A DNA stretch of 64,000 bases, from positions 62,001 to 126,000 of the forward strand of contig QFQX01000001.1 in the NCBI GenBank assembly GCA_003248775.1, in the 5' to 3' direction. Both the position numbers and the translations under genes were made by a program. Shown one piece after another: positions 1 to 8,732 of the stretch. The notes under the pieces were generated by a model. It was not told the DNA's origin. It worked only from the letters and a program-made list of their open reading frames with translations, and made no database searches. The DNA comes from Shinella sp. (GTDB taxonomy: Bacteria > Pseudomonadota > Alphaproteobacteria > Rhizobiales > Rhizobiaceae). The first letter of the stretch is position 1. Every line of letters begins with the position of its first letter.

Positions 1-428
1 GGCGGGATGACATGCCGGCCCATATCAAGGCGACCCTTACGCAGGTTTTCATCGGTATTCCCTTCAGCCAAGGATGCCTGCTCCTCGGGACATAGCAAGG
101 AAGCTACCTCTTCGAACATCGTGACCGACCGCATCGCCGCGAGGTGGTGCTGTATTGCGCGTTGCGATGCATTTCGGCTGAAAGCTGGATCGTTTCAGAC
201 TTTTATCTATTTGTTTTAAAATGATTTTTTTCAATCCATGCTGCTCACTTCTTTTCGAACTACGCGAGAATGCTGCCCAGGATCTACCGCCGCTTCACTG
301 TGTATTCGGGCATGAATGAAGACTGAACGGTCGGTTCGGGCCGCATTCAGGCAGTGCCGCATAGTCTTTCCTCAATCGCTGAAGCAGGCGGGAATGACCA
401 ACGAAGTTCCCAGATGAGGAGACAGACA
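1..428. other. left-edge stretch without a supported gene
   Basis: No convincing coding region is visible. The one short open frame (7-219) has no recognisable motif and no clear ribosome binding site. Bases 195-240 are AT-rich and could hold a promoter or terminator, but no clear -35/-10 pair or hairpin stands out. The stretch belongs to the chromosomal flank outside the island at 1160-10471. Confidence 0.5.
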
Positions 429-779
429 ATGATGGGTGTTTTTGCAAAGACCGGCCTTGCAGCCTTGATCGCGCTGGGCGCGACGTTTGCCACGGTTTCC
501 ACGGCCGCCGCCGATGGCTGGCGCTTCCGCTACGATGGCCCCACCTATGGCATGGACTATGGTCGCGGCGGATACAATGGCTACGAGCGTCGCCATCAGC
601 GCCCACGCGGCGGCTGCTTCCCGGGCGAGGCTGTCGAAAAGGCTCGCTGGAATGGCCTGCATCGCGCCCGCGTTCACGACGTAACCCCGCGCCGCGTGGT
701 CGTGGGAGGCGTCCGGCACGGCGATTTCGACCGCATGGTCTTCGCCAACGTGCGCGGCTGCCCGATCATCCGTTACTAA
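429..779 (+). CDS. small secreted protein of unknown function
   Basis: I do not recognise the family. From the ATG at 429 the product is 116 residues. It begins with a Sec-type signal peptide: a Lys near the N-terminus, a hydrophobic core (LAALIALGATFATVS) and an Ala-rich cleavage region (TAAADG). The mature part is rich in Gly, Tyr and Arg (GRGGYNGYERR) and its only two Cys lie in CFPG and near the C-terminus (CPIIRY), so one disulfide is possible. A GAGGAG-like ribosome binding site at 416-421 supports this start over the upstream ATG at 354. Short periplasmic proteins of this look are common in rhizobia. Any function would be a guess. Confidence 0.7.
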   Translation: MMGVFAKTGLAALIALGATFATVSTAAADGWRFRYDGPTYGMDYGRGGYNGYERRHQRPRGGCFPGEAVEKARWNGLHRARVHDVTPRRVVVGGVRHGDFDRMVFANVRGCPIIRY

Positions 780-1159
780 GTGAATGAATTACCGGCGGCG
801 GGCTGTGAGTGGTTGTTTCAAGCGCTACGCTCGCCGTCATATGCGCTGGACGAGGTGACGAAGATAACCTTTGATTCGTGGTGGCGTTTTGAGGATCGCG
901 CATACCGAACCTCCAGCTTTGGGTAGGAGCTTAGGGTGCGCGCGCCATCGGAATGTTCCCGACGGTTTCAGGAAATTAATTTCGTCATTAAAGCGTGCCG
1001 CGATCTTTCAGATTCGCTTTCTACGCTTCAAGTCCTTGTTCCATCGCATGTCGTTGCCGCAAAACCGCTGCACACTTTTGCGCGACATGCTGTAGAACGC
1101 CGGTTGAGCAGCCTCTTGGTTTTCTGAAATTTTCTTCTTAAAAATCAATTTTTTATGGA
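780..1159. other. intergenic chromosomal flank of the island
   Basis: No gene is supported in this stretch. Short overlapping open frames at 871-1127 have no motifs and no ribosome binding sites. The stretch becomes AT-rich at about 1125-1160 just before the left attachment repeat. Confidence 0.5.
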
Positions 1160-1180
1160 GAAATGGTGGGCCCGGAGGGA
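1160..1180. repeat. left attachment repeat (attL-like)
   Basis: This is an exact copy of the 3' end of the tRNA-Ile gene at 10451-10471. Here it also forms half of a 9-bp inverted repeat: ATGGTGGGC at 1163-1171 pairs with GCCCACCAT at 1183-1191. The second arm lies just inside the island and is not found at the right end. Confidence 0.85.
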
Positions 1181-1230
1181 GCGCCCACCATCGCTTAAAA
1201 GCCTTAGAAACCGGGCTTTCAGGGATGGCT

Positions 1231-1254
1231 AGGGGGACACAATGTCCCCCTTTT
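1231..1254 (+). terminator. rho-independent terminator-like hairpin reading rightward
   Basis: AGGGGGACA (1231-1239) pairs perfectly with TGTCCCCCT (1243-1251) across a three-base loop and is followed by TTTT. On the plus strand this is a strong intrinsic terminator. It may insulate the island from chromosomal transcription coming from the left. On the minus strand, downstream of the restriction gene, it has no following T-run. Confidence 0.6.
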
Positions 1255-1354
1255 GTGTCTCTGGATCGCACAAGTTGAGGAGGTCCGCAACACGGGTAGC
1301 CGCTTGCCTCAGCGTCCTTCCATCTTCGACCTATCTGCCACGTCGACTGAAGCG

Positions 1355-4114
1355 TCACGGCCGATTGTTGATAAGCGTGACATATTCATCAAAGAGAAAC
1401 CGTTGCCTCTCGACGTCAGTATGAAATCCTGCACGACGATAGCAGCGGTCAACGGCACGATCTAGCTGACGATGTGCATCGACAAGATTGGCAGGCATGA
1501 GAGTTCTATTGTAAAGGACATCCAAGGCCTGCCCCTTGTGCCCTTTTCGAACATCTAAAACTTTTCGTGCTGCGTCTTCTACGGCCTTACGCTTCGTCGC
1601 ATTGGCTAGTTTTGGCCAAGGAAACGTATTGTAGACAAGGCCGTTTGAATAGCGAAAATCACCCTTTAGGCGACCAGCGACAGCCTTCACCCACGCCATA
1701 TGCATGGTGGACGTTAGAACTCCAAAATCAAATAATTCTGCGCCGTCAACAGCTCTACCTAGGTCATTGCAAATAGTGTTTCGAGGTTGAAACCCCATAG
1801 GAATGTAGTTTCGAAACTCAGATGAAACCCCCGGTATGAATAGATATCTATGTTCCGGTTGGCGAATTTCTGCGAAAGCATGTGGTTTCTTCGCAAGTTC
1901 TTTTGTTGCAGGACGACTGCTCGCTAGGCGACGAGTACGCACAGCCTCAACTCTCGCAAGCACAAGAGGCATTCCTTTGATCTGTGAGGGCGTTGCACCT
2001 AAGAGCCACAAGCAATAGCGTGGGACGCCGCTAATAAACTCGTCACTGCCAACAAACTTCTTTACGAAATCTTTGGCGGCTGGCTCCGCCGAGAGAAAGC
2101 CATCCTTCTCGCCCCGATCAGCAAATATCAGATGACCACCGTCATTCGCCATGCTGCCATACGTTATAGCTGGTGCCGTAGGATCCAATGCGGACCTACG
2201 AGACTTTATCAGGACGTTCGCTCCATCCGGCACGAGATATGGGTTGATTTGCGTACATGCAATGGCATGCCCGCTGCCTGTGTTCTCATGATATTCAACT
2301 ACGAACTTGTTGGCGCGATCAACTTGGGAGAAGCCGACGATTATAACGTATACGGCCGCTTTGCCTTTTCCCTCAGAGTCCCACCTAAATGTGCGGTGAG
2401 CGAAATTAATGTTCAGATTGAAAGCTCTCAGTGCTTTCCAAAGTGGTTCGACCTGCTCGCCTTGCGTAATTGAGTTGGTCGATACGAATGCAACCTCAAT
2501 GGTCGTACCTTCGATAAAGCGTGCTGCTTTCAGATACCATGCTGAGACATAGTCCAAGACTCCCCGACCGGCTGCATTGCCGAACACAGCTGCCATATCC
2601 TGTTTTTGCTCAGCGCTTTGATATTGCTTCCCGCGAAACGGTGGGTTGCCAAGAATGTAAGATAGCTCTGCGCGGGGTATAACTGTTTCCCAGTCGATAC
2701 GAAGCGCGTTACCAACGACGATGGTTGGCGCAGACCGTAGCGGCAGTCGTGTGAAAACCATTCCCAGCTCTAGTAGCTGCAGGTTCATCTGGTGATCCAT
2801 TAACCACAATGCTGTTTCTGCAATGCGGGCTGGCCACTCGCTGTACTCTATCCCGCCGAACTGATGCACGTTAACTTTTACAAGATGCGTCAGTGCGTCA
2901 AACTCTAGCTGTTTGACCCCACGGAAGGTTTGTATTTCCTTAATGACTTCAAACTCGAGCGCACGAAGCTCCCGATAAGCGATAACCAAAAAGTTGCCAC
3001 AACCACACGCCGGATCGAGGACACGCAGCTTTGCAAGGCGGTCGTGAAATCCGTCAAGCAAGACACCTTTTCTCGTGTCGCGTCTCGCCTTGAGGGCATT
3101 GAACTCCCTCCGTAGTTCGTCCATGAATAAAGGCTTAATAACCTTTAGAATGTCGGCCTCAGAGGTATAGTGAGCGCCAGCATCTCGGCGTTCTTCGGAG
3201 TTCATTATCGATTGGAACATACTACCGAAAACAGCCGGGCTAATCTCTGCCCAGTTAAACCGTGCTGACGCCTCTAGTATCTGCTCTCGAATATCAGCAT
3301 TCATTGAAGCGATACGCAACTGCTCGGTAAATAGCTTGCCGTTCACATACGGGAGCTTCCCAAGCAGATCATCCAGTGCGGACTGCCGATCGGCAGTCGG
3401 TGTATCCAATGTCTGAAACAGATGGTTGAGAAGCGCACCCAGATCCGACCCGTCTTCTTTGGTTCGCAAGTCGATGAAATCGTGGAATAGCTCTTTTTCG
3501 AAGATACCAGTGTCTTCAGCAAACAGGCAAAACATGAGGCGAACCAGTAGTATCTCCAACTGGTGGCCTCTGTATCCAGCACCTTCAAGAGCGTTATGGA
3601 TCGCTCCCATAAGGTGGGCTGCCTTCCGGTTTACCGGCTCCTCTTCCGTTGACTCCTGCTTTTCATACCCGGCGAGGAAGCCAAACAGCTGGATATAGTC
3701 GGGCAATTCTTCCAGATTGAATGCGACTTCCTTTCCGCCGCAACGGAGGTCCTGAAAACGAAAACGTTCAAAATCGCAAACAAGTATTACCTTCGGAATT
3801 TCTCTTTCTTTCAGGCCGTCCAAATAGTCTAAAGCCTGCTTCGTCGCATTATTGAGGTTTTTATCTTTACTTTTGTGTTCAATAAGTATCTGTCCAGGCC
3901 AAAATGCGTCAATTATCCCTTTGCCGCTTGCATTATTCAGGCGATCAACGCGTTGCTCGAAAGAAACAAAACGCTTTCTATCAATTCCAAATATATTGAA
4001 GAACTCAATCCAAAAGGCCTGCGCCTCGGCCCGCTCGCGGCTTTCATTCTTCCAGCGTTTAGCGAAGACATTCGCTCTTGCTTTGATCTCATTCCAAGAT
4101 AATAGCGCGGTCAT
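1355..4114 (-). CDS. MmeI-like (type IIL) restriction-modification enzyme
   Basis: A single 919-residue chain that should both cut and methylate DNA. The N-terminal PD-(D/E)XK nuclease site is visible as D69, E79 and K81 (IDAFWPGQILIEHK), the D-X9-EXK spacing known from MmeI. A helical spacer follows. The adenine methyltransferase has motif I DPACGCGNFL at about 367-376 and motif IV NPPF at about 490-493. The remaining C-terminal third should hold the target recognition and C-terminal domains. Length matches complete MmeI-type enzymes (about 920). In this family methylation by the same protein protects the host, so no separate methylase is needed. The gene starts 37 nt after the GIY-YIG gene, so the two are probably co-transcribed. 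The recognition sequence cannot be read from the protein. Confidence 0.88.
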   Translation of the reverse strand: MTALLSWNEIKARANVFAKRWKNESRERAEAQAFWIEFFNIFGIDRKRFVSFEQRVDRLNNASGKGIIDAFWPGQILIEHKSKDKNLNNATKQALDYLDGLKEREIPKVILVCDFERFRFQDLRCGGKEVAFNLEELPDYIQLFGFLAGYEKQESTEEEPVNRKAAHLMGAIHNALEGAGYRGHQLEILLVRLMFCLFAEDTGIFEKELFHDFIDLRTKEDGSDLGALLNHLFQTLDTPTADRQSALDDLLGKLPYVNGKLFTEQLRIASMNADIREQILEASARFNWAEISPAVFGSMFQSIMNSEERRDAGAHYTSEADILKVIKPLFMDELRREFNALKARRDTRKGVLLDGFHDRLAKLRVLDPACGCGNFLVIAYRELRALEFEVIKEIQTFRGVKQLEFDALTHLVKVNVHQFGGIEYSEWPARIAETALWLMDHQMNLQLLELGMVFTRLPLRSAPTIVVGNALRIDWETVIPRAELSYILGNPPFRGKQYQSAEQKQDMAAVFGNAAGRGVLDYVSAWYLKAARFIEGTTIEVAFVSTNSITQGEQVEPLWKALRAFNLNINFAHRTFRWDSEGKGKAAVYVIIVGFSQVDRANKFVVEYHENTGSGHAIACTQINPYLVPDGANVLIKSRRSALDPTAPAITYGSMANDGGHLIFADRGEKDGFLSAEPAAKDFVKKFVGSDEFISGVPRYCLWLLGATPSQIKGMPLVLARVEAVRTRRLASSRPATKELAKKPHAFAEIRQPEHRYLFIPGVSSEFRNYIPMGFQPRNTICNDLGRAVDGAELFDFGVLTSTMHMAWVKAVAGRLKGDFRYSNGLVYNTFPWPKLANATKRKAVEDAARKVLDVRKGHKGQALDVLYNRTLMPANLVDAHRQLDRAVDRCYRRAGFHTDVERQRFLFDEYVTLINNRP

Positions 4115-4151
4115 GAATCACCCTAATGCCTGTAATTAAACATTTATTTCG

Positions 4152-5090
4152 TTATTGTTCTACTGTATCGACCACTTGCGGCAGCGATCGATTCTGCCAC
4201 TGATCATAGCTTTCCCCGCTTCCTCGCACTTTCCATGCCGTTCGACCGTTGGCGGCTCTGCCGTAGATGATCGCAGCGGCGGCGCTAGGACTAGAGAATT
4301 GGACGTCCTCCTTGAAACGCCATGCGCCTCCGCTGTCCGCCCCTATCTTCCCTTGATGAGCCAGTGTCTCCCACAAGTTGCGATAGGGATGCGTGGGCGT
4401 ACCTTCCCACGCCGAACGGCACAATGATCCTTCTTTAACTGTAAATTCACCTTCGATTTCTTGAGCTTGCGCCGATATTCCGTGCATCTTGCTTGTGAGT
4501 TCGAATACGGGCGACAGTTGAGGGGTGACAGCGTTCGCGATCGGTGCCGCAGGTGCCTGCTTAAGCGTAGCAACTTCTCGCAAGAATGCATAATCTAGAA
4601 GTGGCAGAATGAGGCGTAGCTGAGCAACAAAGTACTCCATATCAGCTCTATCCGCTTCCGGGAGGCTGGATGGCTCAGGGGCTGTGTCGTTGGTCAAGCC
4701 AATCATCCCAGATGCTTGGGCGACTGCGATTAAGCGGCTCTCTAGGTACTTGATGTGGCCGCTGGTGAGATTGTGGTCTTTGCTCGTGACAATGCATGTC
4801 TTTTCCCAGAAAGACTTCCGTTCATCCTTGCTGTGCTGCGTTAATCGTCGGCGGATGTTCTCGCTCTGGCCAATGTATATCAGGGGCCTACCGTCCGTTT
4901 CTGGGTCAATTCCAAGCAGGAAGTAGACACCTGATTTCGCGGTCTCTTCTCTCGCAAGTAATGCCGCCAGCTTGGAGCGCGGGGCAGTTATCACATGCCC
5001 GGTCCAGTTGATAATCTCTGCGGTTAGAATCCCCTGCGGATTGCCTTCGACTAGGTGTATTCTAACCGATTTTCCAAAGTGTTCAGACAT
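4152..5090 (-). CDS. GIY-YIG nuclease family protein with DUF4357-like C-terminus
   Basis: A 312-residue protein. The GIY-YIG core is seen at about residues 54-77 (GVYFLLG, then LIYIGQSENIRRRL), followed by a segment with H and a Glu-bearing helix (IKYLESRLI) that fits the metal-binding Glu of the fold. The C-terminal 80 residues (SLCRSAWEGTPTHPYRNL, WRFKEDVQFSSPSAAAAI) look like the DUF4357 domain often attached to such proteins near restriction systems. It lies directly upstream of the MmeI-like gene, same strand, 37 nt apart. The context suggests an accessory restriction or anti-phage nuclease, but a specific role is unproven. It is divergent from the serine recombinase at 5468. Confidence 0.8.
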   Translation of the reverse strand: MSEHFGKSVRIHLVEGNPQGILTAEIINWTGHVITAPRSKLAALLAREETAKSGVYFLLGIDPETDGRPLIYIGQSENIRRRLTQHSKDERKSFWEKTCIVTSKDHNLTSGHIKYLESRLIAVAQASGMIGLTNDTAPEPSSLPEADRADMEYFVAQLRLILPLLDYAFLREVATLKQAPAAPIANAVTPQLSPVFELTSKMHGISAQAQEIEGEFTVKEGSLCRSAWEGTPTHPYRNLWETLAHQGKIGADSGGAWRFKEDVQFSSPSAAAAIIYGRAANGRTAWKVRGSGESYDQWQNRSLPQVVDTVEQ

Positions 5091-5467
5091 CTTGACTAGC
5101 TGTGAAATATTCTAACGTTGATTGTGGATGGATGGGTCGTTCAATTCGTATGCGGCCGATTGTAAAATTCCCGTAACAAAACCAGAAATTTTTACGAGAG
5201 GGTATTCAAACCCCATAATATGGCCACTTCCCCCATGGGCTTCGGCTGGTCTGGCGTGCCAAAATTCTCACCCGGCAATCATACGATCTTTCTTTGTCAG
5301 CCTTCGCCGTGGCCGGAAGGACATAAGGCGGGGTATGGGGTATTGTCCGTAGGGGTATACCGTAACGTACATCTGGAATGGTGTACGAAAGAGCGTACGT
5401 AAGGATTGACCTGCTTCAACGTACATGCATTTTAACGGACATGACCTTAACGGATAAAGGAATGACC
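5091..5467. promoter_or_regulatory. divergent promoter region with AACGTACAT repeats
   Basis: This 377-bp gap separates the leftward GIY-YIG/restriction pair from the rightward serine recombinase. AACGTACAT occurs at 5364-5372 and 5418-5426, with a variant AACGGACAT at 5434-5442. GTAC occurs four times between 5367 and 5424. TTAACGGA is repeated at 5432-5439 and 5447-5454. These could be recombinase-binding (res-like) or operator sites. No known consensus was recognised. Confidence 0.4.
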
Positions 5468-6103
5468 ATGTCCAAGACGGTGCTCTATGCCCGCGTATCG
5501 ACCATAGACCAGACGCTTGACCACCAGCGGACACAAGCCGAGCAAGCAGGCTTCGTCATTGACGAGGTGATAGCCGACCATGGCGTATCGGGCGTCAGCA
5601 CCAGACTTGCGGACAGGTCGGAAGGCAAGAGGCTGTACGACAAGCTGCGGCATGGTGACGTGCTGGTTGTTCGTTGGGTCGATAGGCTTGGCCGGAACTA
5701 CGAGGACGTGACGGACGCCATTCGGCATTTCATGCGACAAGGGGTAATCGTCAAAACCGTCATCAACGGCATGACGTTCGATGGGGCGACAGCGGACCCG
5801 ATACAGCAGGCCGTTAGGGACGCGCTGATTGCGTTCATGGCCGCGACGGCACAAGCTCAGGCGGAAGCGACGAAAGCCGCTCAGCGGGCCGGAATAGAGG
5901 CAAGCAAGGGTGACGCCGAGCGCTACCGGGGCAAGAAGCCAAGCTATGACCGGAAGACATTCCGGCAGGTGGTGGACATGCTGGCTATCGGCAATGGCGC
6001 TTCCGAGATTTCCAAGGCAACCGGATTAACCAGACAGACCGTGCTCAGGATCAAAGGCGATCAGGCTGGGGCGGAAACGGCCTTGGCGAAGTGGGGCTTG
6101 TGA
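5468..6103 (+). CDS. serine recombinase (resolvase/invertase family)
   Basis: A small serine recombinase of 211 residues. The catalytic domain begins VLYARVST, with the nucleophile Ser at about residue 11, and carries the conserved RWVDRLGRN segment near residue 72. The C-terminus has a helix-turn-helix of the Hin/resolvase type (GASEISKATGLTRQTVLRIK). Length fits resolvases and invertases rather than large serine integrases. The ATG at 5468 is preferred because AAAGGA lies six bases upstream; the longer frame from 5378 runs through the repeat-bearing upstream region. It may resolve dimers, flip a DNA segment or act on repeats in its own upstream region. No invertible segment was identified. 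Confidence 0.85.
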   Translation: MSKTVLYARVSTIDQTLDHQRTQAEQAGFVIDEVIADHGVSGVSTRLADRSEGKRLYDKLRHGDVLVVRWVDRLGRNYEDVTDAIRHFMRQGVIVKTVINGMTFDGATADPIQQAVRDALIAFMAATAQAQAEATKAAQRAGIEASKGDAERYRGKKPSYDRKTFRQVVDMLAIGNGASEISKATGLTRQTVLRIKGDQAGAETALAKWGL

Positions 6104-7180
6104 GAATGGAGCCGGGGCAGGTTCAGCTTCCTGACCCTACTAGGAATAAGCAGGCGGTGCCGGTGGCGTATCAGCCGGGAACCACGGGTTAAAACCGGTT
6201 GCCAACCCTTCATGTTCGGGTTGCGCATTGCCGGTCTCCCACGTCCGTTGATTGTGGTCCCTTTAAGGAATAAGAAGGCTGCTCGGCTTCCGGACTTTAA
6301 TAGGAGAACCGAAGGCTTGACTGCCGGATGGTTTGTGCAGGTGAGAATGCCGGTTTTCCGGTGTCCGGTATCTGTCAGTAGATAACCATCGTAGATGGAA
6401 ATATATACCAGTATATGTACCAGATTAATATATAGATTATAATACAGTTATTATAACTATCTATAATATAAGTTATATACAGGCTATAATAGCATATATA
6501 ATATCTATAACAATAATCAGTATAATAATACAGAATTATAAACAGTTGTTATATGTAGGTTTACAATACGGTTATTAATTATTTCCGTAAAGGCTCTTGG
6601 CAGATATAGCTTCATATACCAGTGTTCTGTATGCGCTCATGCTGATTTCAACATCAGACCATACCGGCCAATTCAACCAGCCTTCTGTCCGGCTCCTTAG
6701 TATGGAACTCTACAGGAATAATCTATAGTCTCTCCATTGATAGTGTCGTTTCTGTTGAAGTGCTATTCATCAGCAATAGAGATTTGAATGGCGGGAATTA
6801 CAGCCGCCGTATGCTCGGTTAATTAGCAATAATATCAAACATATTTCCGCTACAAGGTTGCGGTACAGGCCAGAAATACGATTATAGAATGAGGTTTAAT
6901 CATATTTTTCTCCGAAACAAACTCGACAGTTGATCCTTCTGGCACGATTTTCTTTCCGATAGCCTTTCTTTCGGCCACAGCGGGCCGTCAACGCGCAAAT
7001 GGGGCTTGAGATAGGCAATGAGGCGTCGAGGCGGAAAACGCTCGCCTGTGGGCAAATATAGGAATTTCGGAAACCGCTAAAATTCAATCAAGCCATTGAT
7101 GCAGTTTCATATTCTTGTACTCCTCCTTGTAACGCTGCCCTGTTTTGAACGCCTGTTACACTCGCTGCACGAAACGGCTG
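6104..7180. other. long non-coding block with extreme AT-rich core
   Basis: More than 1 kb without a supported gene. Bases 6104-6390 hold a near-repeat, AGGAATAAGNAGGC, at 6142-6155 and 6266-6279. Bases about 6398-6590 are strikingly AT-rich, with many short TATA, TTATA and CTATAATA units, against a GC-rich genome. A 63-residue open frame at 6896-7087 (minus) has no motif and looks spurious. The core could be a replication or transfer origin, a binding region for a xenogeneic silencer, or eroded DNA. No iteron array or replication initiator gene supports the origin idea. Confidence 0.5.
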
Positions 7181-7771
7181 TCAGCACCATGGCTGTCTTC
7201 TGCCGGTCCATGTCCGGGCCAAGCCTTCCGATACGAGAATATCGCCAAGGGATCGGCCATCCCGTACCAGAACCCGCAGTTTGCGCCCGTACTTGTCTTC
7301 GTCTCGTCCCGGCCATGCCTGCATCTGGAAGGGGCCGGCATTGACCAGTTCCATGAAGCGAGCGGTTGCACGATCCCCTAGCGCCTTTTCGGCGGCACAT
7401 TGGGGCTCGCTAACTTCTGGTGTGTCTATGTCGGCAACGCGAATTTTGACGCCGTTGCTCCAAAGCGTGTCACCATCCACGATGCAGTTGACGCGGACGC
7501 TTCCAGCGCAACGCCTGTAGATGACCGTCTGTTTCGTGGCTGTGAAAGCGACTTGCTTTGTCGCTTGTGGGCTTTCGCCATAGCTCGCTACGATATGACT
7601 GCTCGGCATGGGAGCTTGTTCGACGGCTGTATTGTCGTTGCTGATCAACTGAGACGTAGCCGCGCCTATCGCAAAGCTACCAAGCATAGCAAGGGCAACG
7701 AGCTTGGAAAACGAGCCAGTGTTCACGGGTTGCTTACTGTAGCGTGGCTTGAATTGCACGAGCTTGGCCAT
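7181..7771 (-). CDS. membrane-anchored thermonuclease (SNase) homologue
   Basis: A 196-residue protein of the staphylococcal nuclease family, which cleaves DNA and RNA with calcium. The motif DGDTLWSNGVKIRVADIDTP (about 99-118) and the DKYGRKLRVLV segment (about 158-168) are both present and carry the expected active-site Asp and Arg residues. An N-terminal hydrophobic segment (LVALAMLGSFAIGAATS, about 24-40) follows a basic stretch, so the protein is probably anchored in or exported across the inner membrane. It is transcribed toward the AT-rich block, 79 bp downstream of the small membrane protein gene. Confidence 0.85.
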   Translation of the reverse strand: MAKLVQFKPRYSKQPVNTGSFSKLVALAMLGSFAIGAATSQLISNDNTAVEQAPMPSSHIVASYGESPQATKQVAFTATKQTVIYRRCAGSVRVNCIVDGDTLWSNGVKIRVADIDTPEVSEPQCAAEKALGDRATARFMELVNAGPFQMQAWPGRDEDKYGRKLRVLVRDGRSLGDILVSEGLARTWTGRRQPWC

Positions 7772-7850
7772 GAAAATGCTCTCCCTCCCTGTACTGAATA
7801 CAGGCAGGCCGTATCGGTTGAACTAATCGGATTTAGATAACGTGGATGTC

Positions 7851-8462
7851 TCAGGCTTGTATCGCTGCGGATGCAGACAGCGGCGCATCCTTGGGATATT
7901 TTGCTTGCAGGTAACTGCCGTAACTAACGCCGAACATTTCCTTGAACAGTGTCTCGATGTTGAAGCGAAAGATTTGGCCCATCATCATTACGGCTGCTTC
8001 TTCGTCTGTTTTTACCTGCTCTACGATTTCGTTACGATAAGCGGCTAGTTCCTCGTCACTGATGTCGCTGCCTGTATCTTCCTTATGCATGGCACGGATG
8101 AACGGCCCCAATGATGCGTGGCTGTTCGCCCACTGGACGTTCGCGGAAAGCAATTTGCGGATGTCGGCAAGGGCCTTGGGATAATCGCCACGCTGCATGT
8201 TGCGTCCGCATTCGTCCCGCAGGTAGTTCCCTAAACTGGCAACGAAAGATTGTTCCACGCCTCCGGCAATGCGTGGTTCCATAAGGCCAACAAGTTCCTC
8301 CGGTATGTCCCCGGTGCCAGAACTATAGAGGCATAGTGCGTTGTTCGCGTAGTAGACGGAGAACTTTCTAACCCAGTCGTTTTGCCGGGTTGGTGTAGGC
8401 GTCCGGTTTTTATAGAGCCAGTAGACGCAACCAGCGATGATAGCGACAACGATGATTTCCAA
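7851..8462 (-). CDS. membrane-anchored protein of unknown function
   Basis: A 203-residue protein I do not recognise. The N-terminus is a single transmembrane helix (EIIVVAIIAGCVYWLY), followed by a short TPTPTR linker and a mainly helical, acidic soluble domain. The membrane helix followed by a charged domain suggests a type II-like anchored protein facing the cytoplasm or periplasm. It is on the same strand as the integrase upstream and the thermonuclease homologue downstream. Nothing in the sequence gives a catalytic motif. Confidence 0.7.
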   Translation of the reverse strand: MEIIVVAIIAGCVYWLYKNRTPTPTRQNDWVRKFSVYYANNALCLYSSGTGDIPEELVGLMEPRIAGGVEQSFVASLGNYLRDECGRNMQRGDYPKALADIRKLLSANVQWANSHASLGPFIRAMHKEDTGSDISDEELAAYRNEIVEQVKTDEEAAVMMMGQIFRFNIETLFKEMFGVSYGSYLQAKYPKDAPLSASAAIQA

Positions 8463-8732
8463 GATGCAGCCCCCGTATAGAAGGGCGGTAGGCGCGGTAC
8501 GTCCCCGCGAGTTGCCCTTCGATCTCTGGTGATCGGGGAGTTAGTAACCGTACAGCGACGGCCCCACGGCCTTTAGTTCGGAGAACCTGGACATACGCCG
8601 CAGGCTCCCCGACCATATAAGGTCGAAGAGTGGTGCTGATTTGGCAGCACGCATACCTAGCTGTAGGGGTTACTAAGCCCCTGAGCCGCACGTACGGCTC
8701 AAAGGGATGTTTCTCGTATTCAGGAATCCGTG
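8463..8732. other. hairpin-dense spacer between integrase and membrane protein genes
   Basis: Several inverted repeats are packed into about 200 bp: GACC/GGTC at 8611-8624, GTGCTG/CAGCAC at 8633-8650, GAGCCG/CGGCTC at 8683-8700, and a distant pair TTAGTAACC (8541-8549) with GGTTACTAA (8669-8677). The hairpin at 8683-8700 sits just past the integrase stop and could end its transcript. The whole could instead be a structured RNA leader for the downstream gene. Confidence 0.5.

Noticed and set aside
5378..5467. Longer N-terminus for the serine recombinase
   Set aside because: The extension runs through the AACGTACAT repeat region and lacks homology; the ATG at 5468 has a good ribosome binding site and the domain begins there.
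6398..6590. AT-rich block as a plasmid replication origin
   Set aside because: No replication initiator gene and no clear iterons nearby; kept only as one possibility.
6896..7087. 63-residue open frame (minus)
   Set aside because: No motif, no ribosome binding site, composition like the surrounding non-coding block.
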